Positions 1 through 7,702 are shown, numbered from the stretch's first letter. The stretch is DNA of 64,000 nt from Rhizobium hidalgonense (GCF_002914525.1 NZ_LODW01000046.1:62001-126000); one strand, 5' to 3'. Notes: generated from the letters alone by a model not told the origin. Program-made: numbers and translations.

Positions 1-252
1 ACTGAACGGGAAGAGATCATCGTCGACTTTGCCCGTTTGCTCGAAACCGCCTCACAGGAGGCGCTCGCCTATGGCGAAGGACGCTTTGCGATGGTGTCCG
101 CCAGTATGGCTGAGGCGATGCGGGCTAATGCCGACGAACTCGCTCGCGATAAGCCGGAAGCGACGGAGCGTGTATTACAGCAGGCTTACGCCATGATGTC
201 GCAATTCAAGGCCGCCTATCCTCATCGCGTGATCAGTCGCTCGGTCCACTAA
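1..252 (+). CDS. Hypothetical protein, 5' end outside the window
   Basis: The reading frame is already open at base 1 and runs to a TAA at 250-252, so this is the C-terminal 83 residues of a longer protein. The visible part is mainly alpha-helical by composition (Ala, Glu and Met rich, short charged repeats) with no membrane segment or catalytic motif that I recognise. It lies about 260 bases upstream of the Hsp20 gene on the same strand, but the thermometer between them suggests separate transcription. A TTG at 37 or an ATG at 91 could serve as internal starts, but nothing suggests they are used. Function unknown. Confidence 0.5.
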   Translation, partial: TEREEIIVDFARLLETASQEALAYGEGRFAMVSASMAEAMRANADELARDKPEATERVLQQAYAMMSQFKAAYPHRVISRSVH

Positions 253-394
253 AGGGGCTGCTAAGCGACGCCAATCGCTGAACCCGGCTGCAGACGGGGA
301 GCTCTTCCTGATAGGCGAAATGTCCCAACTGACAAGCAAATCAGGTCGTATTCAACCAGCCTGGAGTGCGACGTAAATTTTTCTTGTTACGGGT

Positions 395-426
395 CTTGAA
401 ACAGGAAATCCGCTAAACCGAATCGA
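395..426 (+). promoter_or_regulatory. Candidate heat-shock (RpoH) promoter
   Basis: CTTGAA at 395-400 resembles the -35 box of alphaproteobacterial RpoH promoters, and an imperfect CCGAAT lies about 17 bases downstream as a possible -10 box. Its position, about 90 bases before the Hsp20 Shine-Dalgarno, leaves room for a ROSE leader. The -10 match is weak, so this is inference from context. Confidence 0.3.
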
Positions 427-512
427 TTTCCGCCAGCTGCTGACGACAGAGTTGGCTTTGCTGGAAGCGCCGCCTTTCGGCGCTCCCGTACCCATGTTGC
501 TTCAAGGAGGAT
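413..512 (+). promoter_or_regulatory. ROSE-type RNA thermometer in the Hsp20 leader
   Basis: Just before the Hsp20 start, the leader reads TTGCT (497-501) followed by TCA and then AAGGAGG (504-510). In ROSE elements a U-U/C-GCU stretch folds back on the Shine-Dalgarno and masks it until heating melts the hairpin. Directly upstream is a perfect 7-bp hairpin with a 5-base loop (AGCGCCG 466-472 pairing with CGGCGCT 478-484), as expected for the more stable upstream stems of ROSE. ROSE elements are known mainly in rhizobial small heat-shock genes. Assignment rests on the conserved 3' motif and the gene it precedes. Confidence 0.75.
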
Positions 513-518
513 ATGGCT

Positions 519-992
519 ATGGCAACATCTTACAACTACGCACCCCTGTTCCGCTCGACCGTGGGCTTCGACCGGGTTTTCAATCTTCTCGAAAACGCCC
601 AGCGCGCCCGTTCGATCAGCGACTGGCCGCCCTATGACATCTTCAAGACCGGCGATGACAGCTACCGTATCGCGATCGCGGTAGCTGGCTTTTCACGGGA
701 GGATCTGGACATTACCTTTCAGTCCAACCTGCTGACGGTCACAGGCAAGAAGCAGGAAGCTTCCGCCGAAGGCTTTCTGCATCGCGGCATTGCCGGGCGT
801 CCGTTCGAACATCGATTCGAACTCGCCGACCACGTCAGGGTCAACGAAGCGGATCTCAGCAACGGGCTCCTGTCGATCGAGCTTGTCCGTGAGATCCCGG
901 AGGCACTGAAGCCGCGAAAGATTTCGATCCAGAGCACGCCGGCCTTGACTTCGCCCCCCCCGGTTCAGATCGAAGCTCAGAAGGCGGCTTGA
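519..992 (+). CDS. Small heat-shock protein, Hsp20/alpha-crystallin family
   Basis: A 157-residue ATP-independent holdase that binds unfolding proteins during heat stress in the cytoplasm. The N-terminal arm has the rhizobial pattern (FRSTVGFDRVFNLL, DWPPYDI); the alpha-crystallin domain spans roughly residues 35-130 and contains AVAGFSREDLDI, LTVTGKK and the HRGIAGRPFEHRF block; a GLLSIEL strand and a Pro/Ala-rich tail follow. The in-frame ATG at 513 is only two bases from the AAGGAGG, so the ATG at 519 (eight-base spacing) is preferred. Expression is probably controlled by the ROSE thermometer and RpoH. Length is normal for class A/B rhizobial Hsp20. Confidence 0.93.
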   Translation: MATSYNYAPLFRSTVGFDRVFNLLENAQRARSISDWPPYDIFKTGDDSYRIAIAVAGFSREDLDITFQSNLLTVTGKKQEASAEGFLHRGIAGRPFEHRFELADHVRVNEADLSNGLLSIELVREIPEALKPRKISIQSTPALTSPPPVQIEAQKAA

Positions 993-1063
993 TTTCTGAG
1001 CTTGTCCAACAGGCTAAGGCGCCGTCGTGGCGGCGCCCTTCAACACTTGGGAAGGAGAGAGCG

Positions 1064-1363
1064 ATGAAGCCCGATATGTTCAGCCAACCTGTCACCATTC
1101 TTGTCGGCCTGGGCTTTCCTGCAGAAATACGCGGCGTGACGGACGCCTACCGGCATCTTGCCGAGTGGCCGGCCTCGCTCAGGGACACGGCGCACTCCGT
1201 CGCATTAAAGGCGTGTCAAGCAGCGCTTCACGCCGAAATCGAAGCAGAGACGGCGCGCGGACTGTTCGTCGCGTTTGCTGAGAAGCATGATCTGCTCGCT
1301 CCCGAAACGCTCGCGATTGCTGCGTCGCGCATGAGAGGCGACCGCGACCCCCACGTGCAATGA
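1064..1363 (+). CDS. DUF982 family protein
   Basis: A 99-residue protein with the family hallmarks PVTILVGLGFPAEI, AYRHLAEWP, ALKACQAAL and AETARGLFVAFA. DUF982 proteins are small, expanded almost only in rhizobia, and have no established biochemical role. The ATG at 1064 follows GAAGGAGAGA at suitable spacing; the frame is open upstream to 989, but that stretch overlaps the Hsp20 stop region and looks non-coding. It follows the Hsp20 gene by about 70 bases and may share its heat-regulated transcript. Confidence 0.8.
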   Translation: MKPDMFSQPVTILVGLGFPAEIRGVTDAYRHLAEWPASLRDTAHSVALKACQAALHAEIEAETARGLFVAFAEKHDLLAPETLAIAASRMRGDRDPHVQ

Positions 1364-1372
1364 GGTTGCCCC

Positions 1373-1672
1373 ATGGCGAACATAATCTTGCAGCAGGCGG
1401 TCGACAGCGCAATTGCGGGTAGGACTGTTGATGCAGGGTTTGCAACTCCGGCGGCCAGTCGACGTCGTGAGATCGCCTCTCTGGCGCTCGATGACAAACG
1501 GGCCATTCTCGCGGCTTGGGCGTTCCATTTCTATGCGGTCGACTCGAAGCCGGAGCTTCGCCAACTGACTGAGACGCCGGCCAAAGCATTCCTTTTGAGC
1601 ATGTTGATCTTGATCGACTGGGCTCAGTCCGATGTCATTACCTCGATCACCTCATCCTTTGCCCACTCTTAA
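1373..1672 (+). CDS. Hypothetical 99-residue protein
   Basis: An ATG only nine bases after the DUF982 stop opens a 99-residue frame ending in TAA. The sequence is Ala-rich, has an RRREIASLALDDKRAILAAWAF segment that looks helical, and a hydrophobic stretch near residues 72-84 (AFLLSMLILIDW). There is no strong Shine-Dalgarno, so translation may be coupled to the upstream gene. I do not recognise a family. The close spacing favours a real gene co-transcribed with the stress genes, but support is limited. Confidence 0.45.
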   Translation: MANIILQQAVDSAIAGRTVDAGFATPAASRRREIASLALDDKRAILAAWAFHFYAVDSKPELRQLTETPAKAFLLSMLILIDWAQSDVITSITSSFAHS

Positions 1673-1740
1673 AGCCATCGCAGGTGCAGCCAGCCACCCA
1701 CCTTTATTGGGGAGTGCCAGCACACCCAGGAGAGGGGCAT

Positions 1741-1896
1741 GCTGACGCAAGATTCAATCACCGAAATCGACTCTGTAGTCTCGGGAAACACGCCGGCCGA
1801 ACGTCCGCAGATGAAATAACGCTATTCGACGACACCGGCGTTGCGCTGCAGGACCTTGCTGTCGCGTCGGGTGCAGTTGATTTGGCTCTCGTCTAA
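1741..1896 (+). pseudogene. Ornithine cyclodeaminase C-terminal remnant, frameshifted
   Basis: One frame from 1741 gives LTQDSITEIDSVVSGNTP and, after a one-base slip near 1797, another gives GRTSADEITLFDDTGVALQDLAVASGA. Joined, these match the conserved C-terminal end of ornithine cyclodeaminase / mu-crystallin family proteins, where a GRTSxDEIT(L/V)FD motif closes the NAD-binding domain. The remaining 250 or so residues are absent, so this is debris of an amino-acid catabolic gene. It abuts the truncated ABC ATPase on the other strand, suggesting that one rearrangement damaged both. Confidence 0.7.
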
Positions 1897-1991
1897 CGAC
1901 GGCTTCACTCACCAGACCAACTGTATGTCTCGTCCATTCATCGAGGTCCGTCGTCTGTCCCAGCGCTACGAACACCTTCATCTGATATTGT

Positions 1992-2159
1992 TTACAAAGA
2001 TTCTTCCAATCGTGTTGAGCAATAGCTGAGCCGCGAGGAGGGCCCGATGATGCAGGTGACGTCGCCGCTGTGAACATCGAGATCGATGCCGCGCAATACG
2101 GCCTTGTCGCCAAAACGTTTTTCAAGTCCGCGAACGAAGATCGCCGCCGGTTGCGTCAT
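1992..2159 (-). pseudogene. Truncated polar amino-acid ABC transporter ATPase
   Basis: An ATG one base after the stop of the upstream permease begins IFVRGLEKRFGDKAVLRGIDLDV and continues to CIIGPS, the exact lead-in to Walker A of a GlnQ/HisP-type ATPase (normally GPSGSGKST). After GPS the sequence diverges into SRLSYC and stops at 55 residues. Walker A, the Q-loop, signature, Walker B and H-loop are all missing, so it cannot bind or hydrolyse ATP. It was the last gene of the binding protein-permease-permease-ATPase operon. The break lies near 2035-2040; beyond it lies the ornithine cyclodeaminase remnant. Confidence 0.8.
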
Positions 2160-2160
2160 G

Positions 2161-2808
2161 TCAGGAACCTTTCATGGCGAAGCGGCGCTCAAGAACGCGC
2201 CCGAGCCTCGACAGAATTTCGACGAATGCCCAGTAGAGGAGGGCGATGGTGACGTAGGGAGTGACAACGGCGAAAGTGATCGAGCTAATCGCACCGGCCA
2301 CTTTCGTCAGTTCGCCAAGTGTGATGACAGACAGAACGGCCGATTCCTTCAGGAGTGCGATCGCTTGACCCACACACGGCGGCAGGGTGAGGCGCAAAGC
2401 TTGCGGCAGCTCCACATAAAGGAAGCATTGTCCCGGTGTCAGGCTCAGCATCTCGGCCGCTTCGCGTTCTCCCTTTGGGACGGCGTTGAGACCTGCCCGG
2501 AAAATCTCGGCGAACGGGCCGGCGCCATAGACACCGAGGCCCACGATGCCCGCCACATAGGGGCGGAGCAGAAGCCCGAATTGTGGGCCCCCGTAGTAGA
2601 GAAGGAACAGCACGAGCGCGAGCGGTGCGCCTCTGGCAAATTCCACATAGGCCCTGACCGCAAGGGAGAGCGGCCAGAAGCGGCGGCGCAGCGCCGAGGC
2701 AAGCATGATGCCGAGAAGGATTGCGATTGCCATGCCGCTGACCGACACCGTGATGGTGGTTAGAAGTCCGGCAAGATAGAGCGGAGCGTCGTTCATGAAG
2801 CCGGTCAT
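2161..2808 (-). CDS. Polar amino-acid ABC transporter permease (HisM/GlnP type)
   Basis: A 215-residue inner-membrane permease of the HAAT family. Several hydrophobic segments are visible (for example LAGLLTTITVSVSGMAIAILLG near the N-terminus) along with the cytoplasmic ATPase-contact loop around EAAEMLSLTPGQCFLYVELPQALR. The family motif EFARGAPLALVLFLLYYG is present. Its ATG overlaps the stop of the preceding permease by four bases, a sign of translational coupling. It is followed after one base by the truncated ATPase, so the transporter lacks its own energy subunit. Confidence 0.9.
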   Translation of the reverse strand: MTGFMNDAPLYLAGLLTTITVSVSGMAIAILLGIMLASALRRRFWPLSLAVRAYVEFARGAPLALVLFLLYYGGPQFGLLLRPYVAGIVGLGVYGAGPFAEIFRAGLNAVPKGEREAAEMLSLTPGQCFLYVELPQALRLTLPPCVGQAIALLKESAVLSVITLGELTKVAGAISSITFAVVTPYVTIALLYWAFVEILSRLGRVLERRFAMKGS

Positions 2809-3458
2809 TGGCCTTCGCTCCCATGCGAGAGACGTCGTTCGATCAAAAGGCCCACTCCTGCGAGAAGAATACCAATCGCGACATAGAGAATGAGAGCGAA
2901 GGCATATGCGTCCAGCGGCCGAAAGGTGGAGGCGGCGACCTGCTGGGCGCGGCGCGTCAGGTCGGTGACGGCGATCACCGAGACGAGCGAGGAGTTCTTC
3001 ACCAGAGCCTGCATTTCGCCAACGAGCGCCGGCAGCATGGTGCGGAAAGCCTGAGGCACCTCGATATGCAGAAAGATCGTGCGGGGAGAAAGGCCAAGCA
3101 TTTTCGCCGCCTCGATCTCGCCTTTCGGGATGGCCTGGAGGCCCGCCCGGTAGATTTCGGACTGGAAGGCTGCTGTATTCAGCGCTAGGGCCACGGTCGC
3201 CGCAACGACCGGGTCCAGTTCAAGACCGAGAAAGGGGAGAATATAGAAGATGATCAACAGCTGGACGAGGATCGGCGTTCCACGCCAGAATGAGAGATAG
3301 ATCCCGGCCAGGGCCCGGATCCATCGTCCGCCACGTCCGGCTGACGCCAGCAGGAGGGCCAGCGGCGCGCCTAGAAGAAGCGCCGCCAGACTGATCGTCA
3401 TCGTTGTGGTCAGGCCGTCGAGAAGTGCCGGCCAAATGTGTGCGACTGTCTTTTCCAT
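2805..3458 (-). CDS. Polar amino-acid ABC transporter permease (HisQ/GlnP type)
   Basis: A 217-residue inner-membrane permease that pairs with the downstream permease. It has SFWRGTPILVQLLIIFYILPFLG, typical of HAAT permeases, and the coupling loop EAAKMLGLSPRTIFLHIEVPQAFR. The frame is open to 3524, but the first 22 residues are charged and unlike a permease N-terminus; the ATG at 3458 (MEKTVAHIWPALLDGL) is preferred. It lies 22 bases after the binding-protein stop, in the same operon. Confidence 0.88.
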   Translation of the reverse strand: MEKTVAHIWPALLDGLTTTMTISLAALLLGAPLALLLASAGRGGRWIRALAGIYLSFWRGTPILVQLLIIFYILPFLGLELDPVVAATVALALNTAAFQSEIYRAGLQAIPKGEIEAAKMLGLSPRTIFLHIEVPQAFRTMLPALVGEMQALVKNSSLVSVIAVTDLTRRAQQVAASTFRPLDAYAFALILYVAIGILLAGVGLLIERRLSHGSEGQ

Positions 3459-3480
3459 GACCTGCCTGTCCCTGCGCGTC

Positions 3481-4326
3481 TTATTCGGCGGCGGGGAGGG
3501 CTTCCGGCAGTTCCATCGGCGCACCGAACCACTTCTTCTGAAGCTCGGCGAGCTTGCCGGACTTGTTCAGCTTGATCTGTTCCGCATCGATCAGCGCATT
3601 GAGTGCAGCGCTGTCTGCGTCATTGCGGCCGGCCCAGGCGAAATAGGTCTTCGGGCCGAAGGTCGGGAGAACCACTTCAAACGCATCGGGACGCTGGCGA
3701 GATGCTTCCAGGAGGTTCGGAAGCGAATTGACAACCGCCTGGATACGGCCGGCGCCGAGATCGGCATAGGCCTCCGAGAAATCGGTATAGGTAGAGACCG
3801 TCACGGCCGGCTTGCCGCTGTCCTTCAGCTTTCCAGCAAAGGTCTCAAGTGCTGCGAGCTGGGCCGAACCTGCCTGCGAACCGACCGCCTTGCCAGCGAT
3901 GTCTTCGGGCTTGGTGATCGCCGAATCGCCCTTGTGCTTGAGAATGGCCATGGTCGCATCCGCAATCGGGGCGGAGAGGTGATAGGCCTTCATGCGTTCC
4001 GAGGTGACGGTGACGGACGTGACCACATAGTCGAAGCGGCCTGCCGCGAGGCCCGGCAGAATGCCCTGCCAGGGCAGGTCGAGCCGCTTCAACGTGACAT
4101 TCGGCAATGCCTTCATGACTTCTGCCATGATATCGGCCGAGTAGCCGACGATCTTGCCGTCTTCAACGAATTCGAAAGGCGCGAAGCGTGCTTCGGTTGC
4201 AACAGTAAATACCTTGTCGGACTTGACCTTTTCGAGAAGGTCTGCGGCCCGGGCAGTGCAGGTCGAAAGCGCGGCAACGAGTGCTGCGCCGATGAGTAGA
4301 GCTTTTGAGGTCGATAGACGCTCCAT
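3481..4326 (-). CDS. Polar amino-acid ABC transporter substrate-binding protein
   Basis: A 281-residue periplasmic binding protein of family 3 (SBP_bac_3). A Sec signal peptide covers about residues 1-27, ending at TARAA. The mature part begins with FTVATEARFAPFEFVEDGKIVGYSADI, the usual lobe-1 ligand region, and contains FDYVVTSVTVTSERMKAYHLSAP and ADLGAGRIQAVVNS, which resemble amino-acid and opine binding proteins. GGGGAACGG precedes the ATG. First gene of the leftward operon and divergent from a LysR gene, so probably regulated by it. The ligand cannot be fixed from sequence; an ornithine-like amino acid would suit the adjacent remnant. Confidence 0.88.
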   Translation of the reverse strand: MERLSTSKALLIGAALVAALSTCTARAADLLEKVKSDKVFTVATEARFAPFEFVEDGKIVGYSADIMAEVMKALPNVTLKRLDLPWQGILPGLAAGRFDYVVTSVTVTSERMKAYHLSAPIADATMAILKHKGDSAITKPEDIAGKAVGSQAGSAQLAALETFAGKLKDSGKPAVTVSTYTDFSEAYADLGAGRIQAVVNSLPNLLEASRQRPDAFEVVLPTFGPKTYFAWAGRNDADSAALNALIDAEQIKLNKSGKLAELQKKWFGAPMELPEALPAAE

Positions 4327-4405
4327 AATTCCGTTCCCCGTTTTCAGTGATGCCGAAACAGGAAATCATGGACAACAGCGCAAAAAAATAGGAAAGATAT
4401 GAAGT

Positions 4406-4428
4406 TTACATCAGAAAATATGATGTAA
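4406..4428. promoter_or_regulatory. LysR-type operator in the divergent promoter region
   Basis: A perfect 8-bp inverted repeat, TTACATCA, seven bases, TGATGTAA, contains the T-N11-A core (ATCA-N7-TGAT) of LysR-family binding sites. It sits between the divergent binding-protein and LysR genes, and its right arm overlaps the Shine-Dalgarno of the LysR gene (TAAGG, 4426-4430). This position fits activation of the transporter operon and repression of the regulator by itself. Confidence 0.7.
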
Positions 4429-4438
4429 GGCGTTGCCG

Positions 4439-5368
4439 ATGCTTCTAGCCCAGTCCGACCTTAGATCGTTGACCGTCTTTCGTGCCGTCGTGGAGCATAA
4501 GAGCTTCCTTGGTGCGCAGATCAACCTTGGCCTGAGCCAATCGGCCGTGAGCTTTCATATAAAGGCGCTGGAAGACAGGCTCGGCTTCAGGCTCTGTCGT
4601 CGCGGCCGCGGCGGCTTCGAACTGACCGATCGGGGCGCTATCGTGCACGAGCAGTCGAAATCGCTGTTTCTGGCGCTCAATGCCTTCGAGAGCGATGTCG
4701 GCAACTTGAAGAACCGGATTACGGGAACGCTGAGACTTGGCCTGGTGGATAACACGATCACCGACGCCGACCTTCCCATCCACCGCATCATTGCCCGGAT
4801 TAGCGACAGGGCGCCGGAGGCACGGCTGGAACTGGTTATCGATTCGCCGGATGCGCTTCTGTCCGAAATCGCCAATGGCGGCCTCGACATTGCCATTCTG
4901 CCGGAAACGGAAGCTTACCAGGGCCTGAAATTATCGCGCCTGCGGGACGAGACCCATTCTCTCTATTGCGCAAATGGGCATCCGCTTTTCTCATCGCCGG
5001 ATAATGAGATTTCGGTTGAGCGGGTCGAGGGCTTCGATTTTGTCGTCAGGCCCTATGCCAATATGCGGGAGCTGCAATATTTTCCGAAGGCACGGGCGCG
5101 GGCGTCTGCCTCGAACATGGAAGCGCAGGCAATGTTCGTGATGTCCGGACGCTACCTCGGATATCTGCCGGATCACTACGCGGCGGACTGGGTGCAGAAG
5201 GGCATCTTTCGGGCAGTGCTGGCAGAGCAGGCGCGGATCAAGTCGCCTTTCATCATCGCCACCCGCCTCGGGGAGAAACCGTCCACAGTTCTCGACTTCT
5301 TCATTCGCGAACTCGCCGGATTTGCCTCCGAAGCTCTTCATCGTGGGCCCCATTTGCTTAATGACTGA
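4439..5368 (+). CDS. LysR-family transcriptional regulator
   Basis: A 309-residue regulator with an N-terminal winged helix (residues about 6-65: LRSLTVFRAVVEHKS, GLSQSAVSFHIKALEDRLGFRLCRRGRGGFELTDRG) and a C-terminal effector domain starting near LRLGLVDNTITD. The ATG at 4439 has TAAGG eight bases upstream; the TTG at 4433 is a less likely start. It is transcribed away from the transporter operon and has a T-N11-A palindrome at its own ribosome-binding site. Two other LysR proteins in this window (starting near 27793 and 28862) share the CxRGRxGFxLT wing and the LVDNTITD-like segment, so the three form a paralogue group. Confidence 0.92.
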   Translation: MLLAQSDLRSLTVFRAVVEHKSFLGAQINLGLSQSAVSFHIKALEDRLGFRLCRRGRGGFELTDRGAIVHEQSKSLFLALNAFESDVGNLKNRITGTLRLGLVDNTITDADLPIHRIIARISDRAPEARLELVIDSPDALLSEIANGGLDIAILPETEAYQGLKLSRLRDETHSLYCANGHPLFSSPDNEISVERVEGFDFVVRPYANMRELQYFPKARARASASNMEAQAMFVMSGRYLGYLPDHYAADWVQKGIFRAVLAEQARIKSPFIIATRLGEKPSTVLDFFIRELAGFASEALHRGPHLLND

Positions 5369-5497
5369 TTCAGGTATCAGCCTTGCGAGTTCGGGAGAAG
5401 CAGTCGCTTTCTCTCAAATCTCAAGATTGCCTGTCCAGATCGGGGGCATAGTTCCATAATTTGGGCTTATGCGAGGAAGAGTTGTAGCGGGGTACAT

Positions 5498-6598
5498 TCT
5501 ATTTCCAAGTGCGACATGCCAATGATTTCAATGGTTTCACTTTGGAGATTTTGGCATGTCGCGATGCTATTCACACTTGACCCTCGCCGATCGACGGCGC
5601 CTGCATCATTTGGTCGAGCGGAAGGTTCCGATCAATGAGATGGCCAGCCAACTCGGTCGCCATCGCTCGACCATCTATCGCGAGATCAAGCGCAATACGT
5701 TTCGCGATCGCGAACTACCGGACTACGACGGCTACTACAGCACGGTTGCTGACGACATCCGCAAAGAGCGGCGACGGCGTTTGAGGAAGCTTGTGCGGCA
5801 CCCGCAATTGCGCGAACTGGTTATCGAGCAGCTGGAGGCGCTTTGGTCACCGGAACAGATCGCCGGCCGCCTGCTCGCGGATGGCGTTTGCACCGTGCGT
5901 GTCTGCACCGAGACGATCTATCGCTTCATCTACGGCAAGGAAGATTATGCGCTGAAGCTCTATCAGCATCTGCCGGAGGGCCGCCGCAAACGCCGCCCTC
6001 GCGGTTCGAGGAAACCCCGCGACGGTGCCTTTCCTGCTGCCTGCAGGATATCGCAACGGCCTGACTTCATTGGTGATCGTTCGCAATTCGGCCACTGGGA
6101 AGGCGACTTGTTGATCTTCCAACGTGACTTGGGCACCGCCAACGTCACTTCCCTGATCGAGCGCAAAAGCCGCTCCGTGATGATCAAGAACCAGAGCCGA
6201 CACTCGCGACCAATCATGGACAGGATCATCGAAGCATTCTCTTCCTTGCCGGCGTTCGCACGCCAGAGCTTCACCTTTGATCGCGGCACGGAGTTTGCCG
6301 GTTTCAGGGCTTTGGAAGATGGCATCGGCGCCCGTAGTTGGTTCTGCGACCCCAGTGCGCCGTGGCAGAAAGGCGCGGTGGAAAACACCAACAAGCGCAT
6401 CCGTCGCTTCATGCCAGGCGAGACGGACCTGACGGCCGTCTCGCAACGCAACCTCATCCAGCTTGCTCGCCATCTCAACCACCAGCCAAGAAAGTGCCTC
6501 GATTACAGGACACCGGCCGAAGTGTTCATGGCCCATTTGCAAGAAGGACGCTGAACCCCTACCCTAAAAACCGGCATGATGCACTTCGGTTAGATTCT
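5498..6598 (+). mobile_element. IS30-family insertion sequence
   Basis: A roughly 1.1 kb element with one transposase gene. Imperfect terminal inverted repeats are visible: on the left AAGTGCGACATGCC at 5507-5520, and on the right the reverse complement of GGCATGATGCACTT at 6573-6586, which match at 12 of 14 positions; similarity continues outward toward TTCTA on the left and TAGATT on the right. The outer ends and any target duplication are not clear, so the limits are approximate. It inserted beyond the end of the LysR gene and begins a zone rich in damaged genes. Confidence 0.75.
5556..6554 (+). CDS. IS30-family transposase
   Basis: A 332-residue DDE transposase. The N-terminal helix-turn-helix (LTLADRRRLHHLVERKVPINEMASQLGRH, STIYREIKRN) is the IS30 signature. 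The catalytic domain shows HWEGDL (Asp about 184), FDRGTEF (Asp about 242) and PWQKGAVENTNKRIRRF (Glu about 276), giving the 33-residue D-to-E spacing usual for IS30. Length is normal and no frameshift is seen, so the copy may still be active. The start follows GGAGATTTTGGC. Confidence 0.93.
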   Translation: MSRCYSHLTLADRRRLHHLVERKVPINEMASQLGRHRSTIYREIKRNTFRDRELPDYDGYYSTVADDIRKERRRRLRKLVRHPQLRELVIEQLEALWSPEQIAGRLLADGVCTVRVCTETIYRFIYGKEDYALKLYQHLPEGRRKRRPRGSRKPRDGAFPAACRISQRPDFIGDRSQFGHWEGDLLIFQRDLGTANVTSLIERKSRSVMIKNQSRHSRPIMDRIIEAFSSLPAFARQSFTFDRGTEFAGFRALEDGIGARSWFCDPSAPWQKGAVENTNKRIRRFMPGETDLTAVSQRNLIQLARHLNHQPRKCLDYRTPAEVFMAHLQEGR

Positions 6599-6614
6599 GC
6601 ACGGCTATTTAGTA

Positions 6615-6792
6615 ATGCGACAGTTGGGCCAGTTAGAGATGCGACAGTCTCGCCTCTCGACGCACTGGTCAAAGCCAACGTTGGGAGCAAGGATGACGAC
6701 CTTCAGCCTGGTCGAGACCATGAGCGGTCGGAGTCGTCATGTCCTTTATGATCACCATGTCGCAGAAAGAATTGCATCGCCTCGCACGATGA
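6615..6792 (+). pseudogene. Remnant of an IS21/ISNCY-like element
   Basis: Two copies of ATGCGACAGT, at 6615-6624 and 6639-6648, lie exactly 24 bases apart, like the multiple terminal repeats of IS21-type elements. At 6748 a short frame reads MITMSQKELHRLAR and stops at 6792; this resembles the first residues of IstA-like or ISNCY transposases, in which a helix-turn-helix follows. Everything downstream is gone. The stretch 6555-6865 contains no other gene. The family assignment is tentative. Confidence 0.45.
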
Positions 6793-6865
6793 CGCTGAGA
6801 CGCACAGAGTAGCCGCTCAGCTTGCCATTAGTGCGCGAGGTAGCCCCAAGATTGGCACATTCAAA

Positions 6866-7162
6866 TCATTCGCCGAACAGGATGGCGCCATAGTCGGTGG
6901 CGCCATGCAAGATATGGATGATGACTACCTTCGCGGTTTCGACGCGGTAGAAGATCAGGTAGTTGCCATGAACACGACGACGAATACCGTGGTGCTCGTA
7001 GCGAGCGACGAGTGCGAAGCTGTTCGGACTATCAACGAAATCCACACATTCGCTCCGCAGCTCCCGGATAAATGACAGGGCGCGCCGCGGATTGTGCTCG
7101 GCGATATAATCGGCGATCTGCTCAAGGTCGTTTTCCGCCTCGCTTGAGAACTCAAGGATCAT
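6866..7162 (-). CDS. parE: ParE-like toxin, RelE/ParE superfamily
   Basis: A 98-residue toxin with the ParE fold pattern: an N-terminal helix pair (EAENDLEQIADYIAEHNPRRALSFIRELR), a central sheet (RYEHHGIRRRVHGNYLIFYRV) and a final strand (VVIIHILHGATDY). ParE toxins poison DNA gyrase, while close relatives cleave mRNA; sequence alone does not decide. The ATG overlaps the antitoxin stop by four bases, the normal antitoxin-then-toxin order. No truncation is seen, so the module appears intact, unlike the nearby HicAB pair. Confidence 0.88.
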   Translation of the reverse strand: MILEFSSEAENDLEQIADYIAEHNPRRALSFIRELRSECVDFVDSPNSFALVARYEHHGIRRRVHGNYLIFYRVETAKVVIIHILHGATDYGAILFGE

Positions 7163-7425
7163 GCCGATTTTTCGGCCTTGTCAGCCATCGCACGGTATTT
7201 GGCGTCGAGACGGTCGAAGACATCGCTCGCCGGCTTCGTCCGACCAGCGTCCGCATCGGCAATGCCGCGCATGATGGAGGCGTCCAGCGCGGCGAGCCGG
7301 GTCTCGCGGTCCTGGATCAGTCGCACACCTTCACGCAGGACTTCGCTTTTCGAGCCATAGCGACCAGTATCCACGAGTTGCTGGATATAGCTTTCGAGCT
7401 GTTTTCCCAGTTCGGCGCTGATCAT
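7159..7425 (-). CDS. parD: ParD-like antitoxin (CopG/RHH family)
   Basis: An 88-residue antitoxin. The N-terminal ribbon-helix-helix (MISAELGKQLESYIQQLV, GRYGSKSEVLREGVRLIQDRE) binds the operator, and the C-terminal tail (ADAGRTKPASDVFDRLDAKYR) wraps the toxin. The frame is open to 7467, but the ATG at 7425 has GGAG at good spacing (inside an upstream in-frame ATGGAGAACCGC) and matches the usual ParD start. It lies directly upstream of parE with a four-base overlap and probably autoregulates the pair. Confidence 0.87.
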   Translation of the reverse strand: MISAELGKQLESYIQQLVDTGRYGSKSEVLREGVRLIQDRETRLAALDASIMRGIADADAGRTKPASDVFDRLDAKYRAMADKAEKSA

Positions 7426-7702
7426 GCGGTTCTCCATCTGATTTGTTGTAGGATAGGCTCTTATCAACTATTATCAACAGTCATTATATCGCTGAACAGC
7501 GGGAAAAGGTACGTCCGACACTTTGTGCTGCCGCATGCCAGAATTGAGGTATTAGGCCTCTGAATGCCGGGGCCGTCAGAGATGACAAGCCTCTTAAGAT
7601 TATTGTTCGCCGGGGCAGGTGCGCAGGACCGTTTGCCTATACCTTTCGCGGAAATATGGCTCTTCGGGAGTGAAGTAATACCTACTCGTGTATATTTCCG
7701 CC

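Noticed and set aside
3406..4299. A 297-codon plus-strand frame
   Set aside because: It lies antisense to the clear binding-protein gene, whose signal peptide and ligand motifs are intact.
5847..6542. A 231-codon minus-strand frame in the IS30 element
   Set aside because: It is the shadow of the transposase, which has all DDE residues in the other strand.
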